Positions 51,067 to 60,700 of a DNA stretch of 64,000 nucleotides are shown piece after piece; position 1 is the first letter of the stretch, and every line of letters starts with the position of its first letter. The notes under the pieces were generated by a model. That model was not told where the DNA came from. It worked only from the letters and a program-made list of their open reading frames with translations, and ran no database searches. The stretch is from Streptomyces sp. TRM49041. GTDB taxonomy: Bacteria; Actinomycetota; Actinomycetes; Streptomycetales; Streptomycetaceae. The position numbers and the translations under genes were made by a program. The stretch is taken from NCBI RefSeq assembly GCF_008271805.1, contig NZ_VSRY01000146.1:62001-126000 (forward strand). Direction: 5' to 3'.

Positions 51067-52289
51067 GGCCGGTCCAGGGCTGGACGAAGCCGCACCGGGA
51101 GTGTCTTGAGACCGCGGAGAAGTAGTCCGGGCGACCACATCAGTGTCTCCTGGCCACCGACAGGCGCGAGGTCGGGGAAGCGTTTACTGAGGGCGGCGAA
51201 CGCCACCTCCCCCTCCAGTCTCGCGAGACCCGCGCCCAGGCAGAAGTGGGGGCCCAGGCCGAACGCGAGGTGACCACCTCCCGCCCGGTCCACGATGACG
51301 TCGTGGGGCTGGTCGAACCGGCTGCCGTCGCGGTTCGCGGCAGCCAGACTCAGGAAGACGGTGTCACCGGCCTTGATGGTCTGCGTCCCCACCTCTATGT
51401 CCTCGCGGGCGAACCTCGGTGTCGCCACCTCAATCGGGGAGCAGAACCGGAGCAGCTCCTCGACGATGCGAGGGGTGTCCTGCGGTGCGTCGCAGAGGCG
51501 TTGCCATGCCCCGGGCGTCTCGTGCAGAGCCAACAGACCGGCCGAGAGCAGGCCGGCGGTGGTCTCATGGCCCGCGACCAGCAGGATGAACCCCATCGCG
51601 GTCAGCTCCCGGTCCGTCATCTCGCCCCGGTCGCGAGCCTGGACGAGCCGGCAGAACAGGGAGCCGTCCGGGGCGGCCCGCCGCTCGTCCGCCAGGGCGA
51701 GCAGGTAGTCGGACAGCTCCCGCGCCGCGCCCGGGATGAGCGCCTGCTCCGTCTCGTCCGCGGACATGAGGAGCTCGGCCCAGCGACGGAACCGCTGCCG
51801 GTCCGCTACGGGGACCCCCAACAGTTCGCAAATGACGATCAGGGGCACGAGCGCGGCGAACTCGGTGGCGAAGTCGACCGTCGTGTCCGGGTCCAGGCGA
51901 TCGAGCGCCTCGGACACGACGGCCTCCACCATGGGCCGCAGCGTGGCCAGCCGACGCGGCCGGAAGTCGGGCGCGACAAGGGCACGCAGCCGGGTGTGCT
52001 CCGGCGCGTCCACCGTCAGCAGGTGCTCCAGGACCGGCCTTGACGTCTCACCATCCCGGTTGATGTGCACGGAATGCCAGCTCGGCCCGGCGAACCGGGA
52101 GTTCTTCGAGAGACGATCATCATTGATGAGCGCCCGGACGTGCGTGTAGTCGACCAGCAACCAGCACACAACCCCGGTGGGGAGCCGCACCTGGGCAAGC
52201 GACCCGGAGGCCCGGAGCTCGTCGTAGAACGGGAACGGATCGGCCTTGAAGTCGTTATCGAATATCGGCAGCTCGCGAATCGTGGTCAT
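51063..52289 (-). CDS. Cytochrome P450 (biosynthetic)
   Basis: 408 aa from ATG 52289 (ATGA overlap with the PhyH stop). The I-helix motif is ILLVAGHETTAGLLSAGL, the K-helix is EELLRFCSP, and the heme loop is AFGLGPHFCLGAGLARLE. It is a CYP107-like soluble P450, expected to hydroxylate or desaturate the cluster product; the position cannot be told. It needs ferredoxin and reductase from elsewhere. Confidence 0.87.
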   Translation of the reverse strand: MTTIRELPIFDNDFKADPFPFYDELRASGSLAQVRLPTGVVCWLLVDYTHVRALINDDRLSKNSRFAGPSWHSVHINRDGETSRPVLEHLLTVDAPEHTRLRALVAPDFRPRRLATLRPMVEAVVSEALDRLDPDTTVDFATEFAALVPLIVICELLGVPVADRQRFRRWAELLMSADETEQALIPGAARELSDYLLALADERRAAPDGSLFCRLVQARDRGEMTDRELTAMGFILLVAGHETTAGLLSAGLLALHETPGAWQRLCDAPQDTPRIVEELLRFCSPIEVATPRFAREDIEVGTQTIKAGDTVFLSLAAANRDGSRFDQPHDVIVDRAGGGHLAFGLGPHFCLGAGLARLEGEVAFAALSKRFPDLAPVGGQETLMWSPGLLLRGLKTLPVRLRPALDRP

Positions 52290-53077
52290 TCGACCCCCCG
52301 CTTATAGACCAAAGGATTGTACCGCGAGTCCGCCAGGTCGCCGATTTCCCGACCCGGGAAGTAGACCAGGTCCACGAGGTCGATACCGAACGGCTGCGCC
52401 CGCAACCGCTGACCGTCCTCGCAGAAGAACGCGGTGAACGCGTAGCGCGGGTCCTGGGTCTCATTGCGATCGGACCGGTGGAAGAGCGTTCCCGTGTGGA
52501 ACAGGACATCACCAGGGGACATGTCCGGGCAGCAGAACTCGTACCCCTTTTCCTGGAGGAGTTCGGCTACCTCCTCGTCCGACATGCCCTGCTTGTTGAA
52601 CAGGCCGTCCTGGTGGGAGCCACGGGCGTAGATGACCGCACCGTCCTCACGGCGCACCGGGGCGAGTGCCACCCAGGCGGTGACCACCCGTTCGAGGAGG
52701 GCGAAGTACTCGTCCTGGTGCCACGGGACGGCCCTGTTCTCGGAGTCCTTGTAGAGCATCGAGTCGTGGTACAGCCGCACGCGGTCCATCCCCATGAGCC
52801 GACCGGCGATCTCGGCCAGCTTGGCGTGGACCGACAGGTCGGCGAACTCGTCGATGATCCGCCACAGGTTCGAGATCACCTGGACGGAGGATGTCCGCGC
52901 GAAGGTATAGCGGGGATCACCGTCTCGCTCCCCGGCGTTGTACGCGGTGCGCTCCGCCACTAGCGCGTCGCGCAGTCGGCTGACCAGCTCCACAGGGAAC
53001 ACGTTGCTGACTTTGACGAAGCCGTCCTGCTTGAACCGGCTCAGCGTGTCGGCATCCAGCAGCTCGCTCGTTTCCAT
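52286..53077 (-). CDS. Phytanoyl-CoA dioxygenase-family (PhyH) enzyme
   Basis: 263 aa from ATG 53077. The Fe(II) ligands are seen as RAVPWHQDEYFALLERVVTA (H-x-D) and GTLFHRSDRNETQDPR (distal H and 2-oxoglutarate-binding R). The N-terminus reads FKQDGFVKVSNVFPVELVSR as in PhyH proteins. It is a 2-oxoglutarate-dependent oxygenase that likely hydroxylates the pathway intermediate, perhaps its proline part. It overlaps the P450 and abuts the TauD gene. Confidence 0.85.
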   Translation of the reverse strand: METSELLDADTLSRFKQDGFVKVSNVFPVELVSRLRDALVAERTAYNAGERDGDPRYTFARTSSVQVISNLWRIIDEFADLSVHAKLAEIAGRLMGMDRVRLYHDSMLYKDSENRAVPWHQDEYFALLERVVTAWVALAPVRREDGAVIYARGSHQDGLFNKQGMSDEEVAELLQEKGYEFCCPDMSPGDVLFHTGTLFHRSDRNETQDPRYAFTAFFCEDGQRLRAQPFGIDLVDLVYFPGREIGDLADSRYNPLVYKRGVE

Positions 53078-53938
53078 TTATGCTCCCTTCCCGGTGCCGC
53101 CCGCGGCGACGGTTCGCTCGATTGAATGCAAGGTGATCCGCCACGTGACCTTCGTCGCCTCCGGCGGAACCGGCTGGGCACGGTGCATGACGATCCGGTT
53201 GTCCCACACGAGCAGGTCACCGTCGGTCCATTCGTGGACGTAAGTGAAGGCGGTACTCTCGACGGTCGCGTAGAGCTCGTCCAAGAGTGCCGCACCGCGA
53301 TCCCGGTCGTAGTCAGCGATTTTCGCCAGCATCATCTGGTTCAGGATCAGCGCGGCCTCACCCGTCGCCGGGTGCGTGCGGACAAGCGGGTGATGGACGT
53401 CCTTCAACGACGCCAACATGTCGGGGTCGTCGATGCCGGACGCCATGTGATCGGCGGCCATGGTCTCGCGCACCGGATAGAAGCCCGCCAAGGCACCGAC
53501 TTCTACTTGGAGTTCCGGTGCCAGAGCGCGATGGACGGCACGTCCATCGACGAAGCTGGTTGTCCCGCCGCACTCCGGCGCGACGATGCAACCGAGCAGC
53601 GTCGCCGCAGTGGGGACCGGCTGCCAGGAACCATCGGCGTGCCAGTACATGCCGCCACCGTCCACCCCGCTGCCCGCGATGGTGGACTGGAGCCGGATGT
53701 GCTCCATGCCGGGAAGCCGATGCTCGGCCGGGCGCACGGATTCCGGCACCCCCAGGGCCTCGGCGAACGCCCGCATCGACTCGGGAGTCAGCCGTTGGCC
53801 GGGCAGCAGGACCACGCCGGCCGTGTAGAGAGTCTCGACGAGCAGGTCCAACGTGGGCTCATCGAGCGGGTGGGCCACATCGACATCGGTCACCACAGCT
53901 CCGAGGCCGTGGGCCGTCAGCGGGCGGATCGTGATCAC
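53078..53938 (-). CDS. TauD/TfdA-family Fe(II)/2-oxoglutarate dioxygenase
   Basis: 286 aa from ATG 53938. The motif H-x-D is in GMYWHADGSWQPVPTAATLL; the distal H lies in LVWDNRIVMHRAQPVPPEAT, with the 2-oxoglutarate-binding Arg a few residues on. ITIRPLTAHGLGAVVTDVDV is the family's N-terminal strand. It is the second non-heme oxygenase in the operon. Two distinct oxygenases plus a P450 indicate a heavily oxidised product. Confidence 0.86.
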   Translation of the reverse strand: MITIRPLTAHGLGAVVTDVDVAHPLDEPTLDLLVETLYTAGVVLLPGQRLTPESMRAFAEALGVPESVRPAEHRLPGMEHIRLQSTIAGSGVDGGGMYWHADGSWQPVPTAATLLGCIVAPECGGTTSFVDGRAVHRALAPELQVEVGALAGFYPVRETMAADHMASGIDDPDMLASLKDVHHPLVRTHPATGEAALILNQMMLAKIADYDRDRGAALLDELYATVESTAFTYVHEWTDGDLLVWDNRIVMHRAQPVPPEATKVTWRITLHSIERTVAAGGTGKGA

Positions 53939-54723
53939 GGCCGCACTCCCTTCGAACCGGGCGGCACCGCGGTGATGACCGTAGTCGTGTAGTGGAGGGT
54001 CACCAGCCCGTCGGCGGCGTGCTCACGGAACAGCACCGCCAGCGCATGCCTGAGCTGTTCCGCCAACGGGTCGCCGCGTTCCGGGGCATAGGACGTGGAG
54101 TGGATCCGGTGCCAGAGCCCCTCCTCTGTCACGTGCTGCTCGTGCCGGAGGTGGGACGGGTGTATCGAGGTGCCGGGCGGCATGGCTGCGGTCACCAGCT
54201 CAACGGGGTCCGGTGCCTGTGCCCTGGCCGCCGCGTAGGCGGGCAGCAGGCTGATCAGCACGCCTTCGAGCGCCTGGCAGAACGCGCAGTTGCGGCATCG
54301 CATCTCGTTCCACAAAGCCAGAAGCCCGCCCCCAGGCCGCAGGATCCGGGCGAACTCCACCCGTACCTGCGCGAGGTCGAACCAGTGCAGCGACTGCCCC
54401 ACGGTGATCGCGTCGACCGACTGGTCCGGCAGCCCGGTACGTTCCGCGGCCGCCGCGACCGAGCGGTAACCCCGGTGGCCGAGATGTACGCGGTCGGCCA
54501 CCAACCGCATGGCCTCGTTGGGTTCGACCGCGTACACGTGGTACCCGAGGCCGAGCAGGCTGCCGGTCAGGATGCCCGTCCCGGAACCGATGTCGGCGAT
54601 CTCCGCGGGTGGAGCGACACCCACGATTGCCGTCAGCGGCATCAGCGCGTCCGGTGGATATTCCGGACGGCCGATTGCGTACGACTCGGCCCGCCTGGTG
54701 TACAGATCAGTCGACCGCGACAT
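53935..54723 (-). CDS. Class I SAM-dependent methyltransferase
   Basis: 262 aa from ATG 54723, overlapping the NRPS-PKS stop by 17 bases. The SAM motif is IADIGSGTGILTGSLLG, motif post-I is VYAVEPNEAMRLVAD, and motif II is ITVGQSLHWFDLAQVRVEF followed by ILRPGGGLLALWNE. It belongs to the Methyltransf_11/25 type and may act as an O- or N-methyltransferase on the product. The C-terminus is helical. Confidence 0.83.
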   Translation of the reverse strand: MSRSTDLYTRRAESYAIGRPEYPPDALMPLTAIVGVAPPAEIADIGSGTGILTGSLLGLGYHVYAVEPNEAMRLVADRVHLGHRGYRSVAAAAERTGLPDQSVDAITVGQSLHWFDLAQVRVEFARILRPGGGLLALWNEMRCRNCAFCQALEGVLISLLPAYAAARAQAPDPVELVTAAMPPGTSIHPSHLRHEQHVTEEGLWHRIHSTSYAPERGDPLAEQLRHALAVLFREHAADGLVTLHYTTTVITAVPPGSKGVRP

Positions 54724-57700
54724 TGATTGACTCCCGTGTGTCGGCGGCCAGCAGAGACGCCATGAGGGCCCGATGACGGTCGGCCCAGGTCGCCACCGTC
54801 GCCTCAGCGAAGCGGTGCGCGTGGTACCAGTAGTTGACGACCAGATCCGGCCCCTGTTCCGCCACCACGAGGTGAAGCCCGGGAATGCGGCGCAGCGAGC
54901 CGAAGTCGTAGCGGCGCAGGAGCGGGTGCTCGACCTCGCCGAGCACCTCGACGAGGTCGACGCGTGGCGTGCCCGTCTGCTCCTCGCGGCGGTAGCTGGT
55001 GAAGTTGATGCCGACGTCACTGAAGTAGGTGTCCAGCGGCAGCCCGGTGAACGCCCGGGCCGTGGTCAGCAGGTCCGTGGCGGGGTACTGCGGATGGGTG
55101 GAGAGGGTCGCCAGCGTGTCGTCGACCTGCTGGACCAGCTCGCGGGCGCCCCAGCCCTGGACGTGGATCGGCACCGGGAACGGCATGGTGAAGGGCCCGA
55201 TCGTGCCGGCGTACCGCTCGTCGAAGCGAGAACTGCGGATCATGGACACGCACACCGCGGGCGCGCCGACGACCTCCGCCATGAGTGCCGCGTAGGTGCT
55301 CAGGACGACCGAGAACGGAGTGACCTCCAGTTCCTTCGCCACGCCCCGGATGTCGTCCATGTTCGCCAGTGGTTCGCTGGGTGTGTACCGCAGCGAAGGG
55401 TGCGCCTCGGTCGTACCGCCCTGGTCGGCGCCGGGCAGCCGGGTCCGGCCCGGCACGCCGGCGAACAGCCCGGCGAAGTAGGGCCTCTCCCGTTCGATCG
55501 AGTCGGCGAGGTAGTCGGCCTGAGCCCGCGTGTACGTCGCGTACTGGACCGTCCGGCCGAGGTCGGGTACTGCTCCGCCGTCCCGGACCTCACGATAGAC
55601 CTGGCGCAGTTCACCGACGAATACCGACAGCCCGGATCCGTCGAACTCCAGGTGTTGGCCGGCCACGGCCACCATGAACCGGTCATCCGGCAGATTGAGG
55701 CAACGAACCCGCCACGACGGATGCTCGACCGGATCGGGTATCTCCTCGCGGAGTTGCCGCAGCTCGCCAGCGACAGCCTCGGCGCAGTCCTCCTCGTCCA
55801 TGGTCGAGAGGTCCCGGAAGAGGTCGTCCTCAGGCGGCAGCACCTCGTCGGCCGACAGCACCGTGATCGAGTTCGCCTCCGGGTAGTACTGCCGCAGCAA
55901 TTCGTGCCGGTCGACGACCGTGTGCAGGGCGACGCGCAGCGCGGCCCGGTCGAGCCGGTCGTGGAAGATCGCCGGCACGACCCGCAATCCATAGCCGGCC
56001 CCGCGGGTCAGACTGAGCCAGCGACGCTGCTCCAGGGAGAGCGCGGGCCTGATCTCCGGTGACTCCTCGGTGGAGAGATCGTCCAGGCGAGCCAGCAGGG
56101 ACTCGGTGATGCCGGCGATGGTGGGGTGGGTCAGAAGCAGGCGTGGCGGCAACGGCATCTGGAGCGCGCTCTGCAGGGTGTTCCGCAGCTGGATCATCGA
56201 CAGTGAGTCCAGACCGAGATCTGCGATCGGGTCGTCCGGTCCGAGTGCGGTCGGCAGATCGATGTATCGCTCAATCATGGCCGCGATGGCGCGCGCGAGC
56301 AGCTCCGTGCGTTCAGTGAGAGGCGCCCCATCGAGCTGTGCCCGTAGCGATGTCTGCGGACGTGGAGCTCGCACTGGTGACGCGGTCGCACTGAGCTCGG
56401 CGTAGAACGAGGCGTCATTCAAATCGTGGGCGTCGAGGAACACCTCCCAGTCATTCGGCAGGACCAGCACCTCGGCTGTGTCGGCGCACAGGTGGCGGCG
56501 CAGCACCGCCTCGGCCACGCCGGCGTCGACCGTACCGAGGCCGCGCTGCCGTAGTGCCGCCATGAGTTCGGCGTCATCACTGACGTGCCCGGCGTTCTTG
56601 AGTACGCCCCAGTTGAACGACACACCGGGCAGGCCAATGGCCGAACGCAGCTGGGCCAGGCCGTCGAGAAACGCGTTGGCGGCAGCGTACGCGGCCTGCC
56701 CGTAGTTGCCGTGCACCGCAGTAGCTGACGAGTACATGGCGAAGAAGGACAGAGGTGCCTGATGCCGCAGAGCGGACCGGTGCAGATTCCACGCTCCACG
56801 TACCTTCGCTGTTAGCACCGGGGCCACTGTGGTCCAGGACGCCTTGTCCACGAGGGAGTCGTCGAGGATCCCCGCACTGTGCACAATGCCACCGATCGGA
56901 CGAGTGGCCCGACGGTCGGCGAAGAGCCCGTCCACGGCATCCTCGTCGCACACGTCAACCGATTCCGTCTCGACGGAAACACCAGCCGCGCGCAGCTCCG
57001 CGATGCGCTCCTCGGCGCGTTCACCGGGTGGGCGACGGCCGACCAGCAACAGATGCCGGGCTCCGCTGTCCGCGAGGACCTGGGCAGTCCAGAGTCCGAA
57101 GCCGGTCAAGCCGCCGACGATGAGATAGGTCCGGTCCGCGCGGAGCATCGCCGGTGGATGATCCTGTGGCGCGGCGGCGGCCAGGCGCGCGGTCAGCAGA
57201 GTGCCCTGGCGGATGGCCAGTTCGCGCTCCGCCGTACCACTGGCGAGGCACGAACGGAGCATGTCGAGATCGGCCGCGGCAGAAGCCGCCGGGAGATCGA
57301 CAAGGACCGTGCGGAGCTGGGGCTGCTCCAGGGCAACCACCCGGCCCAGACCCCATACCGCACGGTTCAGGGGGGCCACCCTGTCATCGGCGGAGACTCG
57401 TTGTGAACCCCTGGTCACGAGCCAGAGCCTCGGCGGGTCGCCGACGGGATCCGAGATCGCGCCCCGCACCACATCGAGCACGCGCGTGATGCACGGACGC
57501 AGGGCCTCGACCGGGTCGACTCCGCTGTCCAGGTCGTCCTCCTCGAAGAGGACCACGATGTCGCGCCCCTCGGAGAAGTCGTTCTCGGCCGACAGAGCGG
57601 CACGGACCGTGGCGCTCCAGGGGCCATCGGGGCCGACGGCGACGGCCTGCCCCGCGGCGAGGGGTGGACGGGAATCCGGCAGGGGATGCGGCAGCCAACG

Positions 57701-60700
57701 GACCTCGTGGATCGGCGCCCGGCCCGCGTCTTCGACGCCGTAGTCGCCCGACCAGACGGCCGACGGCCCAGTCCAGTGGTGGCGTCGCTCGAACGGGTAG
57801 GTGGGCAGGTGTGCCGGACGACCCCCGTCGCCGTTGACGGCGTCCCAGTCGAGGTCCAGGCCAGCCTCGTACGCCGAGGCCAGCGCCTGAGCCAGGCTGC
57901 GCGACGCGTCATGGCGCGCGCGCACAACGGGGACGAAGGGGCCGGGATGGTCGGGAAGCACGGTGTGCGCGAGCGACAGCAGGCCGGAGGAGCCGCTCAG
58001 CTCGAAGAACGAGCCGGCACCGAGTTCCCCGGCCCGGGCGAGCCCGGGCCCGAACTGTACGGTCTCGCACAGATGCCGTGCCCAATAGGCCGGCGTCGCG
58101 ATGTCGTCACCAGCTATGTCGCCGGTCGTGTTGCAGATGACCGTACGGGTGGCCGGATTGAGTGAGATCCGGCCGAACGCGTGAAGCAGGCGGTCGGCCG
58201 CCGGTCGCATCCACCGAGAGTGACCGGCTCGCAGCGAGCCGAGTGAACGTACCTCGAGTCCGGCCGAGGCCGCGGCGGCCCCGAACCCGTCGAGGTCCTC
58301 CGCAAGGCCCGAAACCACCGTGTTGCGGTCGCTGTTGACGACCGCGATGTCCACCTGGGAGTCGGTCGCTTCGATCAGCCGCATCACCGTCGCGGCATCC
58401 GCGACCACGGTCATCATGGTCCCGTCCGCCGCGGTGTCCTGGATCGCCCGGCCCCGCTCGATGGCGACGTACATGCCTTCTTCGGCCGAGAACACACCCG
58501 CCGCGCAAGCGGCCACGTACTGCCCCATGCTGTGTCCCAGGAGCACGTCGAACCGCACGCCCTTGGACTCCATGAGCCGGAACAGCGCGAACTGGACGGC
58601 AAAGGTGAGCGCGTGCACCTCGACCGGGTCGTCGATCGGCAGATCTCGGTTGTCGGGGGAATACAGCAGGCTGCTTACGGTCGTGCCCAGCTCGGCCTTC
58701 GTCACGGTGTCGAAGCTGTCGAGCACCGTGCGGAAGACGGGCTCGGTGTCATAGAGCTCCTGCCCCGTCCCGCGGCGCTCGACGCCGTGTCCGGCGAAGA
58801 GCCCGACGACCGATCCGGTGCCTGGACGCGGACTTGCCGCGTGGTCCCCGCCGACCCGGCTGAGCCCGTCGGCGATGGCCTCGTCGGCGGCCACCACGGC
58901 AGCCGTGCGCCAAGCGTGGTGGCGTCGGCCCGTGCCGAGAGTTCTGGCGGTGTCAGGCACGGCAACGGAGTTGAGCGCGTCGTCACGCCAGGCTTCCAGG
59001 ACGCGGCCGCGTGCGGCGTCGGACCTGGCGCTGAACGGGAGTACGTACCACCGGCGCTGCTCCTCCTCACGCGCCGTCCGCTCCGGTGCCTGTTCGAGGA
59101 TCACATGGGCGTTGAACCCACCGATACCGAAGGCGCTGACCCCCAGCCGGGTGACGCCGTCCTCCGTCGGAAGCGGGCTGAGCCGGTCGACGACAGTGAA
59201 AGGACTGTTCCCGAGACTGAGCTCCGGGTTCGGCTGCTGGAAATGCAGGGTCGGCGGGACCTGTCCGTGCCGGAGCATGAGCACCGCCTTGAGCAGACCC
59301 GCCATACCCGATGCCCATCCGAGGTGTCCGAGATTGCCCTTGACGGAGCCGATGCCGCACGAGCCTACGGGCAGCGGCCCGTAGGCGCGCCGCAGCGCCT
59401 CGATCTCGATGGCGTCGCCGACCGGGGTGGCCGTGCCGTGCGCTTCGACGTACCGGATCGTCGAGGGGGCGATCGCGGCCGCGTCCAGCGCCATCCGGAT
59501 CGCCCGCTCCTGCCCGGCCACACTGGGCGCGGTCATGCCGACCTTCTGTGCGCCGTCGTTGGAGATCCCACTGCCGCGGACGACCGCGTAGATGTCGTCA
59601 CCGGCTGCGAGCGCGGCGTCCAGCGGCTTGAGGGCGATCACACCGACGCCGTTGCCGAACACCGTGCCGGCGCAGTCGCGGTCGAACACCCGGCAATGGC
59701 CGTCCGGCGAGAACGGCATGGACTCCTGGTACAGATAACCGAACATCTGCGGCACCGAGATCGACGCCGCACCGGCCAGTGCGACATCGCAGGTGCCGGA
59801 CCGCAGGGCTTGGGTCGCGGCGTGCAGGGCGTAGAGCGAGGTGGCGCAGGCCGCGTTCACATTCAGGCTTGGGCCGCGCAGGTCGAGCGCATACGACGCC
59901 CGCCCGGCCATGAACTCCTTGTCGTTGGCCATCAGCAGGCTGAAATCCTCCACGGAGGACGTCAGCGATCGGACCCCCTGCCCAGGCAACAGGTTGTTCA
60001 GCAAGTAGGTGCTCGGGCCAGAGCCGCCGTAGACGCCCACCGACAGATCCGGCCGCGGTACGCAAGCGGCATCCTCCAACGCCTCGGCACAGCATTCCAG
60101 GAAGAGTCGGTGTTGCGGGTCCAGCTGCCGCGCCTGCTCACCAGACATGCCAAAGAAGCCGGCGTCGAACAGCTCGATGTCACGCAGGATGCCCGCCGCG
60201 CGCGTGCGACCACGCTCGTCCGGGCCGTCGCCGTGGCGGGTGATGCTTTCCCGGCCGGTCACCAGGTTGGACCAAAACCTCGCCGGAGTGCTGGCATCAG
60301 GGAACCGGCAGGCGAGGCCCACGATGGCCACTGGCATGTCGGCGCCGTCACCGGTCGGGCGCCGCACACGTCGCCGCACGGGAGCGGTGACCGGCAGATC
60401 GCGGGAGTCCAGGTGCTGGGCCAGGGTTCGCACGGTCGGGTGCGCGTACGCCTCGACGAGCGGGAGCTCGATGCCCAGGGCGGCCGAGATGTCGCCGACC
60501 ACTGCGGCGGCGAGCAGCGAGGAGCCACCCAGGTCGAAGAAGTTGTCGTCACGGCCGATCCCGACCACATCGAGCTGGGTCTCCCAGATGCCTGCGATGA
60601 GTCGCTCCGACGACGTCCTGGGGGCCGAGTACGTGACCGACAGCGACGGGCGGTCGCGCGCGACGTCCGGGAGCCGCGCGGCGTCCACCTTGCCGTGCGC

